Positions 7,541-14,703 of a stretch of 19,922 nt of DNA are shown here, in pieces. The number at the start of each line of letters is the position of its first letter. Positions within the stretch are counted from its first letter, which is position 1. This DNA comes from Bacteroidota bacterium (GTDB taxonomy: Bacteria > Bacteroidota > Bacteroidia > Flavobacteriales > Weeksellaceae): the NCBI GenBank assembly GCA_023426625.1, contig JAFAAJ010000050.1, positions 1 to 19,922 of the forward strand. Direction: 5' to 3'. The notes under the pieces are model-generated. The model did no database searches. It was not told where the DNA came from and was given only the letters and a program-made list of their open reading frames with translations. Both the position numbers and the translations under genes were made by a program.

Positions 7541-8016
7541 GCAAAGAACATCATTACAAAACAACCGTCCAATGGACAGGCAATAAAGGATCCGGAACCA
7601 GCAGCTATCGCAGTTACGAACGGAGTCACACCATCTCTGTAGACAACAAACCAGTGATTGAAGGTTCTTCTGACCCGGCTTTTCGTGGGGACAAAACAAA
7701 ATATAATCCTGAAGAACTGCTCCTGGCTTCACTTTCTTCCTGCCACATGCTTTGGTATCTTCACTTTTGCTCCGAAGAAGGCGTTATTGTAATGGAATAT
7801 ACCGACAATGCCACAGGAATCATGATTGAAAATCCTGACGGAAGTGGTCATTTTAAAAAAGTAACTTTACATCCCGAAGTAATTGTAGCTGAAAAATCAA
7901 TGATCGAAAAAGCAAAAGAACTTCATCATAAAGCAAACCAATTTTGTTTCATTGCCAAGTCTATGAATTTCCCAGTTGACCATATCCCTACCACACTTGA
8001 AATAAATACATTCTAG
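7537..8016 (+). CDS. OsmC/Ohr-family peroxide-detoxifying protein
   Basis: A 159-residue OsmC-family protein. These proteins reduce organic hydroperoxides with a pair of redox cysteines in the cytoplasm. The first sits at C69 in L-A-S-L-S-S-C-H, after a P-E-E-L-L-L segment typical of the central helix. The second is C137 in A-N-Q-F-C-F-I-A-K-S. An additional Cys is at 78. Both conserved Cys positions are present, so the enzyme should be active. The N-terminus shows the usual W-T-G and H-T-I-S-V strands. It overlaps the preceding propeller gene by four bases. Whether it is closer to OsmC or to the broader YhfA/OsmC-like group is not clear. Confidence 0.88.
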   Translation: MSKEHHYKTTVQWTGNKGSGTSSYRSYERSHTISVDNKPVIEGSSDPAFRGDKTKYNPEELLLASLSSCHMLWYLHFCSEEGVIVMEYTDNATGIMIENPDGSGHFKKVTLHPEVIVAEKSMIEKAKELHHKANQFCFIAKSMNFPVDHIPTTLEINTF

Positions 8017-8224
8017 AAACCTCAAAAACTCCTTTAAACACTAACAATTAATCAAATTAACTCCAATAATTTCATTTAAAAATCAACAGAAGGAGAATTA
8101 TTTACTAAATAATTAATAAAATTTTAGTTTTATTGTAATTTTTTGTAGTAAAAAACATATTTTTTTACATATTTTTATCAAAATGTCAGGTTTTTTTTAT
8201 ATTTTTATATACTTAAAACTAACC

Positions 8225-8875
8225 ATGATGAAGCCAAGATTAACTATCTTTGATGAGCCGTTGCTGTATACGGAGGGCTTATCAAAACTCCTTAACCAGA
8301 GTAAGATTTTCGCTAGCGTCCACGTTTGTAATTGTCCAGAAGCACTCTCACTGATCCTCAAGGACGACCCTCCAGAGTTCCTGATGATCAGTTCGAACAT
8401 GCTTATTCTTACAGACATTTACAAATCCGTTGAGAATATCATTTCAAGGAACAATGCCATCAAGATTATTGTTATAGGAAATGATTATGATGTAATAGAT
8501 ATACGAAAACTTTTCAACAAAGGAATCAAAAGTTATCTTGATAAAAACAGCAGATATGATGAATTTTTAAAATCCATTCAATCCTTATTGTCAGGCGAAA
8601 TTTATATCTGCGATCATGCGAAAGAAAAAATGATCGAATTTATAAGCCACGACCAGAGCTTCCAAAAAACACACGTGAAAGACCCACTCACCAAACGCGA
8701 AATGGAAATCCTGAAACTCATCTGTGAAGGACTAAGCAGCAAAGATATTTCTGAAAAGCTTTTCATAAGCATCAACACGGTAGAAACTCACCGCAAACGA
8801 ATTCTCTTAAAATTAAATGTGAAAAATTCCGTAGGTGTCGTAAAATACGCCATCGAAAACCACATTATCGATTAA
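8225..8875 (+). CDS. LuxR-family transcriptional regulator with degenerate receiver domain (CsgD-like candidate)
   Basis: I choose the ATG pair at 8225/8228. The upstream in-frame ATG at 8183 would add a Phe-rich N-terminus reading through promoter-like AT DNA. The 216-residue product has an N-terminal receiver-like fold: an acidic D10-E11 pair and a P-E-F-L-M-I strand. Ser56 sits where the phospho-accepting Asp should be. The Thr/Ser switch position (I-V-I-G-N) is also lost, while the late Lys (Y-L-D-K) remains. A canonical GerE helix-turn-helix closes the protein: L-T-K-R-E-M-E-I-L near 157, then N-T-V-E-T-H-R near 184. No histidine kinase is adjacent. It is convergent with the curli operon. 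CsgD of enterobacteria is also an orphan LuxR-type protein with an unconventional receiver, so a curli-control role is a reasonable inference, not shown. Confidence 0.85.
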   Translation: MMKPRLTIFDEPLLYTEGLSKLLNQSKIFASVHVCNCPEALSLILKDDPPEFLMISSNMLILTDIYKSVENIISRNNAIKIIVIGNDYDVIDIRKLFNKGIKSYLDKNSRYDEFLKSIQSLLSGEIYICDHAKEKMIEFISHDQSFQKTHVKDPLTKREMEILKLICEGLSSKDISEKLFISINTVETHRKRILLKLNVKNSVGVVKYAIENHIID

Positions 8876-8913
8876 TTCTCCCTAAACATCATCTATTTTA
8901 TCCATAAAGTATG

Positions 8914-8944
8914 AAGCTGTCTCAGAAATTGGGGCAGCTTTTTT
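8914..8944 (+). terminator. Terminator of the LuxR-family gene
   Basis: AAGCTGTCTC pairs with GGGGCAGCTT (10 bp, two G-U pairs) around AGAAATT, followed by a T-run. A stem of the same type follows the mpl gene at 18219. Confidence 0.85.
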
Positions 8945-8952
8945 CAGAACAA

Positions 8953-8986
8953 TAAAAAAGAAGCCGCTTTTAAAAAGGCGGCTTCT
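8953..8986 (-). terminator. Terminator of the curli operon
   Basis: AGAAGCCGC (8959-8967) pairs with GCGGCTTCT (8978-8986). On the minus strand a run of six T follows (plus-strand A 8953-8958). It lies 28 bases past the last curli gene and is back-to-back with the LuxR terminator, so the two convergent units are insulated. Confidence 0.88.
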
Positions 8987-9014
8987 CATCTGACTCAACA
9001 CACTTTCCAATTTA

Positions 9015-10526
9015 CTACTCGTAATCCGGCATTTCCGCATTGCTGAAAAGAGTAGTCCTTGTTAAATCGGTCATAGCACCATTAAGATCAATGGTAACTA
9101 CATTTCTTTGGGAAATATTATCATTGGAAGTATTCGTAAGGATCACCTGTGCGTTGTTCGGTGAAAACCGCGGATCCAAATCGTTGGTTCCTGCCGGTTT
9201 CTCACTTTCTAAAGAAACATTGTATACCGCATTGGTGGTAAGATTATAGATAAAAATATTGGTATCAAGCTGTCTGTAGTTTCCGGATCCGTCCTGATAG
9301 CCCGAAATATCGCGAGTGTACAGAAGAAGTTGCCCATCAACAGAGAAATTAAGCCCTCCGCTTGCTCCCGGAAGCCCCGAAAGAACCGTCTTCAGGACAT
9401 TTCCTGCCATATCAATAACATATATTTTGGTATTATAGCCATTGAAATCATTGGTTTTCAAAGCAATTTTACTTCCGTCATAGCTCCAGTCACATTCGGA
9501 GATCATGCTTCCGTCCGGAGTTGTATATACCAGATTCAGACCGCTTCCGTCTTTGTTGATTCTGTAAAGTTTATTGAAGTTAGCATACAGGAACTCTTGT
9601 CCGTTTGTACTCCAGGAAAAATCCAACTCCTGATTATTGAAGCCTGCTACCGGAACCGTAGTTACTTTAAATACATTGGAACCATCAGGATTTGCCGTAT
9701 GAATATGAGCACTTCCGCCTTCAGTTCTAAGGAAAGCAATTAAGCCGGCATTATTATTTTTCCTTGGTCTCCAGCTGTTATAAGAAGAGCTTGTGTATTG
9801 AAAATTAACACCGAGTTCATTACTTGATATAATTACCATATTTCCGTTTTGTTTCTGAACATAATGATAACGGTTAAGAGGAACTGCATTGGTAGTGAAT
9901 TTATTGATCGCGCTCATTACCGGCGCATGGATGCCGTCTGAAACAGAAACCTGCCAGAAGTAACTTACACCGTATTTAAGATCAGCAAGCGTATAATGAT
10001 TGGTCGTAAGGTCGTTTACCTGAATAATATTAGTATTGAGATCGTTTTTAATCGTTAAATTATAGGTAAGAACATCATCTGTGTCCGGATCAGTAGCACT
10101 CCAGGTCAACTCAACAGTCAGCGGATGATTTGTGGAATTATCTGTAGGACTCAACAATATCGGTGTTGAAGGTGGAGAATTCAGGGAAGTATCATCATCC
10201 ATTTCAAAGACCACAGTCACCACCTGTTTCTCATTCTGGATATTCACTCCCTGAAAAGTAGTTAAATAACCAGAAAGTTCTGCTTTCACAGAATAATTTC
10301 CGAGAGGCATATCTGAAATTTCAAATGACCCGTCCGTACCACTGAATACCGTATTGGTAGTAGGTGTAGTAAAGATTTTCACATTGGGAATGGGCTCATT
10401 GGTCCCTCTTTTCACTACCTTTCCTTTTAGTGTTCCCGTCTGAACCTGATCTACAAGATCTTCGCTGCAGGAAAATAAATACAGGGAAAGGATACATATG
10501 CTGAGAATTTTTATTAAAGTTTTCAT
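9015..10526 (-). CDS. Curli-operon lipoprotein: CarboxypepD_reg-like, FNIII-like and TolB/PD40 propeller domains
   Basis: A 503-residue lipoprotein with lipobox L-F-S-C (lipidated Cys20). The next residues S-E-D resemble the Ser-acidic-acidic lipoprotein export signal reported for flavobacteria, so it is probably displayed on the cell surface. Residues 32-110 look like a CarboxypepD_reg-like beta-sandwich (L-K-G-K-V-V, D-G-S-F-E-I, P-L-G-N-Y-S-V). Residues 118-212 look like an FNIII domain (P-I-L-L-S-P, L-T-W-S-A-T-D-P-D, Y-F-W-Q-V). From about 220 to the end is a TolB/PD40-like propeller with blades such as F-S-W-S-T-N-G-Q, C-D-W-S-Y-D-G-S and P-R-F-S-P-N-N-A. It starts 10 bases after the csgG stop and is the last gene of the operon. 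A role in anchoring, binding or shaping the fibre is inference; no E. coli curli gene corresponds to it. Confidence 0.85.
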   Translation of the reverse strand: MKTLIKILSICILSLYLFSCSEDLVDQVQTGTLKGKVVKRGTNEPIPNVKIFTTPTTNTVFSGTDGSFEISDMPLGNYSVKAELSGYLTTFQGVNIQNEKQVVTVVFEMDDDTSLNSPPSTPILLSPTDNSTNHPLTVELTWSATDPDTDDVLTYNLTIKNDLNTNIIQVNDLTTNHYTLADLKYGVSYFWQVSVSDGIHAPVMSAINKFTTNAVPLNRYHYVQKQNGNMVIISSNELGVNFQYTSSSYNSWRPRKNNNAGLIAFLRTEGGSAHIHTANPDGSNVFKVTTVPVAGFNNQELDFSWSTNGQEFLYANFNKLYRINKDGSGLNLVYTTPDGSMISECDWSYDGSKIALKTNDFNGYNTKIYVIDMAGNVLKTVLSGLPGASGGLNFSVDGQLLLYTRDISGYQDGSGNYRQLDTNIFIYNLTTNAVYNVSLESEKPAGTNDLDPRFSPNNAQVILTNTSNDNISQRNVVTIDLNGAMTDLTRTTLFSNAEMPDYE

Positions 10527-10536
10527 AGTTTAAATT

Positions 10537-11919
10537 TTATTTGTTAGCTTTTTTACCTCCAATGTAAAAATTGAGTCCAATTGAAAATCGTACGACCTGG
10601 TCTTTTCTTTTACCATTCACTACGCCTTCCCAATCATCCTTAAATCCTATATCATATTGGGTAGAAGCTCTTAACCCTATATTTTTTCCGATCATGTATT
10701 CTATCCCGCCTCCCACTTGTGCTTTATATCGGGCGTTCATGTTGTCAGACCATAATACTCCTGCACCCCCGTAAACATACGGACTAAACTTATATCTCGG
10801 GAAAAGAAGCATTTCTACATTTAATTCTGCAGCTGTAAAGCTTTTCTTGATGATATTCGTGTTCTCCATGGTGAAGGTATTGGTATTGGCTTCCAGATTA
10901 AAATTAGGGCTTAGGAAATATTTCATCCCTACCTTGCCACCAATAAAGGTTTTAGGATTCACATAATCATTTTTAACCTGACCTGCTTCAATGTTGCCAA
11001 AAACGGAGAACTTCGGTCTGTACGTCTCATCCGGAAACTTATTCCCTATCACTCTGGTTTTATTTTGGTACTGTTCTCTGCTGTACTCATCAAGAAGAGC
11101 CTGATAATTTGCCGTGTCGTCTATAGATTTGCCCCAAATTTTATCTCTGACTCCCTCAATAATCAGAGATTTAACAGCTTTTTCTATAGCTTCTGTTACG
11201 GCAAGTTGTACAGGCTCGTTCTGGGTGAGTCCCACTTCTGCTTCCAGAAGGCGTTCAGTATCAATATATCTGAAAAAACTTCCGTTCACGCTGGTAGAAA
11301 GGATCGTTTTGGACGTGTATACTGTTTTAAGAATTTCACCATTTAAAGTAGAAACGGCACGGAGATAAACGGTGATCCGGTCCTGTCTGTATTGGGTAGA
11401 TGCGCCGATTCCGAAATATCTTGCGCCGATCCCTCCGGTCATGATATTGCTGTCATAGGAAATCACACCTCCCTCCAACAGAATTCCTGCATAGAGAAGT
11501 GGTGGCAAAGACTGGCTGTTTTTGTCGACATCTTTCAGATATTCCTGTCTTGTGGAACGGATAATCTGTCTTTCATTCAAAAGATTGGCGATATTCTCTC
11601 TTTCAATAGGAATGAACCATCGGCTGTCTTCCAGGGCCTTGATAAGGATTGTGGTAGTACCCTGCGGAACCGCCGTACTCCAGTTGTTCCCGTTTTCGGA
11701 AGGTTTGTATTGCCCGGTCTGATCCCTGAATTTGTATACGCCTATCACTATTTTTTCTTTAGGTAAAGGCATTTCTCTCAGTTCCGTGGTATAGCGCGTG
11801 TTTTCTCCCATAGTAGATTTCTCCGGATTGGAAGGCAACCCGAATAAAGTACTACAGGCCTGGAATACACCCAATAGTATAGCACAGAAAAAGATTCTGG
11901 TGTAAGTATAGACTCTCAT
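10537..11919 (-). CDS. csgG: CsgG curli secretion channel with C-terminal beta-barrel extension
   Basis: A 460-residue outer-membrane lipoprotein (candidate Cys22, F-Q-A-C). Residues about 55-265 match E. coli CsgG, the nonameric pore that exports curlins: D-Q-T-G-Q-Y-K-P, S-T-A-V-P-Q, D-S-R-W-F-I-P, N-L-L-N-E-R, G-G-I-G-A-R-Y-F-G-I-G, and T-S-K-T-I-L-S. E. coli CsgG is about 277 residues and stops near this point. Here residues about 303-460 continue with alternating beta-strand patterns ending F-S-I-G-L-N-F-Y, resembling an 8-stranded OmpA-like barrel. The constriction loop reads Y-K-P-S-E-N-G-N-N-W, one residue longer than in E. coli. It carries N-W at the Asn55-Phe56 positions and Ser or Glu in place of Tyr51. 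It follows csgF by 20 bases. The CsgG call is firm; the barrel is inferred from strand pattern and length. Confidence 0.95.
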   Translation of the reverse strand: MRVYTYTRIFFCAILLGVFQACSTLFGLPSNPEKSTMGENTRYTTELREMPLPKEKIVIGVYKFRDQTGQYKPSENGNNWSTAVPQGTTTILIKALEDSRWFIPIERENIANLLNERQIIRSTRQEYLKDVDKNSQSLPPLLYAGILLEGGVISYDSNIMTGGIGARYFGIGASTQYRQDRITVYLRAVSTLNGEILKTVYTSKTILSTSVNGSFFRYIDTERLLEAEVGLTQNEPVQLAVTEAIEKAVKSLIIEGVRDKIWGKSIDDTANYQALLDEYSREQYQNKTRVIGNKFPDETYRPKFSVFGNIEAGQVKNDYVNPKTFIGGKVGMKYFLSPNFNLEANTNTFTMENTNIIKKSFTAAELNVEMLLFPRYKFSPYVYGGAGVLWSDNMNARYKAQVGGGIEYMIGKNIGLRASTQYDIGFKDDWEGVVNGKRKDQVVRFSIGLNFYIGGKKANK

Positions 11920-11939
11920 GGTTGGATTGGTTTTAGTTT

Positions 11940-12350
11940 TTATTTCGGAATCACAATTTCAGACTGTTCGCCGGTGTTGGTATCCAGAATACTGATCATG
12001 AGTCCCTGTGAGGTAGTGACAACTTGAAGATATAGTGATCCAAAAAGGTAATTTCCGGGCTGAAGACTGCCCTCACCGAACTGGTCTTCGAAGAGTTTCC
12101 GTGACAGCTCACTTAGAATTTGACGATTCAGACTTTCAGCAAAGCTGTCCATACCTTCTATATCGTCCAGTAAACTTCTAAGGTCATTTTTTTCATCGAA
12201 CTGGTTTTGTGCATTGGCTGAGCTCAACAGCCACTGATAGTTGAATGTATCTCCCCCAAAGGCGGGATTCACAGGTTTATAGACGAGTTGCTGAGATTTT
12301 CCGAGGAATATCCCGAAAGCAAAAGTCATGATAATAAAGAAAGGTTTCAT
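11940..12350 (-). CDS. csgF: CsgF curli assembly protein
   Basis: A 136-residue periplasmic/surface protein with a signal peptide (likely cleavage K-S-Q-Q near 19-20). The hallmark CsgF segment is intact right after the signal: L-V-Y-K-P-V-N-P-A-F-G-G-D, then W-L-L-S-S-A-N-A-Q-N. In E. coli the N-terminal part of CsgF plugs into the CsgG pore and forms a second constriction, while the C-terminus links secretion to nucleation. Length is close to the enterobacterial protein (138). It is 11 bases after csgE and 20 bases before csgG in the same operon. Confidence 0.95.
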   Translation of the reverse strand: MKPFFIIMTFAFGIFLGKSQQLVYKPVNPAFGGDTFNYQWLLSSANAQNQFDEKNDLRSLLDDIEGMDSFAESLNRQILSELSRKLFEDQFGEGSLQPGNYLFGSLYLQVVTTSQGLMISILDTNTGEQSEIVIPK

Positions 12351-12361
12351 GGTAAGTGTTT

Positions 12362-13096
12362 TTAGTAGATGAATTCATTTTTTATAAGGTTTTTCTTAGT
12401 GTTAAATTCTTTGATGTACCTTAAAGTATTTCTTAATTGCTCTTTCAGGTAATCTTCACTGGGATTGGTCATAAAACTGTAGACTATTTTATCATCAATT
12501 TCAATGTTTATCTGTCCACTGACTCCCCTGACCGGAATTTCTGAAATGGTGATGGCAGAATTCCCTTTATCAGGAAGCTGGCTGTATTGGATATAAAAAA
12601 GATCATAAAAATCTTTTCCTACTTTGCTTTTGGTTTCATCAATGGTCAGTCCTTTCAGTTCAAATACTACATCTTCTTCCACTTTGGCAACTTTCTTTTT
12701 GAACAAATCATTATTTATTTCAAGGCTGTCCTTAGCGATCAGTTTCTGAGTTTCTTCATCTCTTATATAGAGGAATGCTTTGAGTGCATCTTTTTTCTCA
12801 AGGTTTACACTGATCTCGGACAATACCTTCACCTCATTAGGATCAATGGAAAACTTACCGCCCTGCTTATTATTGGAAAGATTACCTCCGTTACCTTTTT
12901 TAATGGAAACCAGCAGATAATTCAACTCCTGATAGATTGCGGTATTATTGGTAACCACAGCTCTTAAACTGACTTGATTTTCTACTACCTTACTCTCAAT
13001 TTTTGCGAGAATTTTTTTATCCTCCTGTCCGTAACCGAGTACGGACAAGAAGATAAATATTGCACAAAACATTAAGGAGTATGAGTTTTTCATCAC
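12362..13096 (-). CDS. csgE: CsgE curli adaptor fused to an N-terminal CsgH-like domain
   Basis: At 244 residues this is nearly twice the size of E. coli CsgE (129). After a signal peptide (G-Y-G-Q near 21-24), residues about 28-127 form a beta-rich domain with L-N-Y-L-L-V-S-I-K-K-G, S-N-N-K-Q-G-G-K-F, L-S-E-I-S-V-N-L and L-Y-I-R-D. This resembles CsgH, the Ig-like curlin-aggregation inhibitor of the CsgC class. A Lys/Glu-rich linker leads to the CsgE domain (143-244): L-K-G-L-T-I-D-E-T, G-K-D-F-Y-D-L-F, I-T-I-S-E-I-P, and Y-S-F-M. CsgE caps the CsgG channel and delivers curlin to it. No separate csgC or csgH gene is visible. The CsgE call is firm; the CsgH resemblance is from pattern only. 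Confidence 0.9.
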   Translation of the reverse strand: MMKNSYSLMFCAIFIFLSVLGYGQEDKKILAKIESKVVENQVSLRAVVTNNTAIYQELNYLLVSIKKGNGGNLSNNKQGGKFSIDPNEVKVLSEISVNLEKKDALKAFLYIRDEETQKLIAKDSLEINNDLFKKKVAKVEEDVVFELKGLTIDETKSKVGKDFYDLFYIQYSQLPDKGNSAITISEIPVRGVSGQINIEIDDKIVYSFMTNPSEDYLKEQLRNTLRYIKEFNTKKNLIKNEFIY

Positions 13097-13107
13097 TTGT
13101 GTTTTTT

Positions 13108-13506
13108 TTAATAGTTTCTCATGAAGATGGTCATATTATCGCTTCTTACATTTATTTTCATTCCATCGGAAATACTGTTGCTTCCCGTAATATCAATAAT
13201 ATTGTTGTGTCCTTGTGTGGTAATGGTTGCTTTTGTTGATTTTTCTTCGAATGAATTGATAAAATATAAGTTGTTATAATCTCCCAGTTGCCTTACTGAA
13301 ATATCAGTTTTCGCATTCAGGTACAGATCTGCATTGTTAAAATCACCAATCTGGAGCACTTGGGAAGATGAAATAGCCTGATCAGAATTCAGACTGGTAA
13401 TAACACTAAGTACATTATTACTATTGATCCTATTCCAATCTACTTGCTGCGATTTCGCAACGATGAAAATGAAAAGTGCAATGACACTCCATCCCAATTT
13501 AAACAT
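13108..13506 (-). CDS. csgB: CsgB-like minor curlin / nucleator
   Basis: A 132-residue secreted protein with a signal peptide (cleavage near A-K-S-Q-Q, residues 17-21). Three degenerate curlin motifs are visible: Q-I-G-D-F-N-N at 52-58, Q-L-G-D-Y-N-N at 73-79, and Q-G-H-N-N at 98-102. The spacing of about 21-25 residues is consistent with curlin repeats. The flanking parts are irregular, and the C-terminus is a separate basic/hydrophobic tail (M-T-I-F-M-R-N-Y). Few and divergent repeats beside a strongly repetitive CsgA is the pattern expected of a nucleating minor curlin. It follows csgA by 177 bases, with a hairpin in between, and precedes csgE by 11 bases. The CsgB role is inferred from position and these motifs; it could instead be a second minor curlin. 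Confidence 0.78.
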   Translation of the reverse strand: MFKLGWSVIALFIFIVAKSQQVDWNRINSNNVLSVITSLNSDQAISSSQVLQIGDFNNADLYLNAKTDISVRQLGDYNNLYFINSFEEKSTKATITTQGHNNIIDITGSNSISDGMKINVRSDNMTIFMRNY

Positions 13507-13623
13507 GGTATTAATTTTTATTTAAAGTTACGTCATTGGGTAAAGGGGAAAAACACACCAATCGGGTACAAATTAAAAATCATGGTTTCCGGGTATATTT
13601 TATGGGCAAAACCACGCTGGAAC

Positions 13624-13653
13624 AAAATAGGAGAAGCATAAAGCCCCTCCTAT
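13624..13653 (-). terminator. Terminator-like hairpin between csgA and csgB
   Basis: On the minus strand ATAGGAGGGGC pairs with GCTTCTCCTAT (11 bp with two G-U pairs) across a TTTAT loop, and four T follow. It lies 30 bases after the csgA stop. The short T-run suggests partial termination or 3'-end protection of csgA mRNA, giving excess CsgA over the downstream assembly proteins. Confidence 0.65.
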
Positions 13654-13683
13654 CCCATGTATATTTCAGATTTACAATGTATC

Positions 13684-14568
13684 TTAGTTAGACTGAACAA
13701 CTGTTAATGAGTTGCCATTTCCGATTTGAGCTCCCACATGAACATGTGATTCACCTGTTTGACTTACCCATGCATAGTTGTCATCACCAATTTGCATGTC
13801 AGTTGCAGAGTTTCCATCACCGAATTGAAGTTGGAACAATTGATTATCGTCACCTACCTGTAATCCTGTTGCCATGTTATCATCACCAACTTGTACAGAT
13901 ACAGCAAGGTTACCATCTCCTGTTTGAGTATGTGACGCGCTGTTATCATTACCATTTTGATATTGTAAAGCTATGTTGTCATCACCTACCTGTAATACAG
14001 TAGCTTCGTTTCTTCTTCCGATTTGTGCTTGCCCGGCGATGTTGTCATCCCCTAACTGAGTAATAGAAGCATTATTTCTTCTACCATCCTGAGACTGTAC
14101 TGCAAGGTTATCACTACCAATCTGTAAAGCAGCAGCTTCGTTTCTTCTTCCATCCTGAGACTGAGTTACAGTATTGTCTACTCCTATCTGAATAGAAGAA
14201 GCATCATTTCTGTTTCCTATTTGTGTTTGTTCTGTTGAGTTACCGATACCTAACTGCCAAGTTGAAGCAGAGTTTCTGTTTCCTTGTTGACTTACTTCAT
14301 TAGAGTTGCCAAGTCCGGTTTGGTCAACATCTATAGAGTTTCTGTTTCCGATACTTTCAGCATCATTACTGTTGAATGCACCAATCTGATCGATGTCGGC
14401 TGTGTTTAGATTACCATCTTGTGTTAAGGTGTTCATGTTCATTAAACCAGTTTGGTCTACAGTAGCTGTGTTCATGTTTCCGATTTGAGCTGTTACATCA
14501 ACGTTAGATTGAGCAAACGCGATACTCATGGTCATTAGTGTAAATACACTTGTAATAAAGTTTTTCAT
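13684..14568 (-). CDS. csgA: CsgA-like major curlin (amyloid subunit)
   Basis: A 294-residue secreted protein with a Sec signal peptide (M-K-N-F...A-F-A, cleavage after residue 19). Residues 25-288 are exactly 24 consecutive 11-residue units of the form x3-Q-x-G-x2-N-x2, with no insertion or deletion, so 12 full curlin repeats. E. coli CsgA has five repeats of about 22 residues and is half this size. The stacked Gln and Asn ladders are those of the curli beta-solenoid. Loop residues between Gly and Asn are patterned: hydrophobic or N-R at the start, R-R alternating with D-D in the middle, D-D or D-G near the end. Only unit 23 (E-S-H-V-H) loses the Asn. It is the first gene of the operon, under a good -7 box. 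It would be secreted through CsgG and polymerise outside the cell as a biofilm or adhesion fibre. Confidence 0.95.
   Translation of the reverse strand: MKNFITSVFTLMTMSIAFAQSNVDVTAQIGNMNTATVDQTGLMNMNTLTQDGNLNTADIDQIGAFNSNDAESIGNRNSIDVDQTGLGNSNEVSQQGNRNSASTWQLGIGNSTEQTQIGNRNDASSIQIGVDNTVTQSQDGRRNEAAALQIGSDNLAVQSQDGRRNNASITQLGDDNIAGQAQIGRRNEATVLQVGDDNIALQYQNGNDNSASHTQTGDGNLAVSVQVGDDNMATGLQVGDDNQLFQLQFGDGNSATDMQIGDDNYAWVSQTGESHVHVGAQIGNGNSLTVVQSN
13705..14496 (-). repeat. Tandem 33-base coding repeat array (24 curlin hemi-repeats)
   Basis: The 792 bases encode residues 25-288 of CsgA as 24 units of 33 bases. Units are similar in protein more than in DNA, though adjacent 66-base pairs in the middle share longer identical stretches, such as the paired Q-D-G-R-R-N units. 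This suggests growth by unequal duplication followed by divergence. Confidence 0.9.
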
Positions 14569-14600
14569 TTTGATAAAAATTAATTGGTTAATAGTGATTA

Positions 14601-14608
14601 CAAAGGTA
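14601..14608 (-). promoter_or_regulatory. csgA operon -7 box (TACCTTTG)
   Basis: On the minus strand TACCTTTG matches TAnnTTTG and ends 33 bases before the csgA ATG, giving a leader of about 27 bases. A -33 element at ideal spacing is not clear, which would fit an activator-dependent promoter. Confidence 0.6.
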
Positions 14609-14703
14609 GATTCCAGACCAAATCAAGAAACCACTGAAAGAGGGTAAATTTTCAAAATCATCGTTTGCTGTTTCCATCTGTCCCCGAATCTGGTTTTTGG
14701 ATA

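Noticed and set aside
8183..8224. The upstream ATG as start of the LuxR-type protein
   Set aside because: It adds a Phe/Tyr/Ile-rich segment translated from AT-rich promoter-like DNA, while the receiver fold begins naturally at the ATG pair 8225/8228.
13523..13530. A separate csgB promoter (TAACTTTA on the minus strand)
   Set aside because: The box lacks the final G of the consensus and there is no -33 at a usable distance.
13705..14496. The 33-base repeats as a CRISPR-like or satellite array
   Set aside because: They are in frame, have no spacers, and encode regular curlin motifs.
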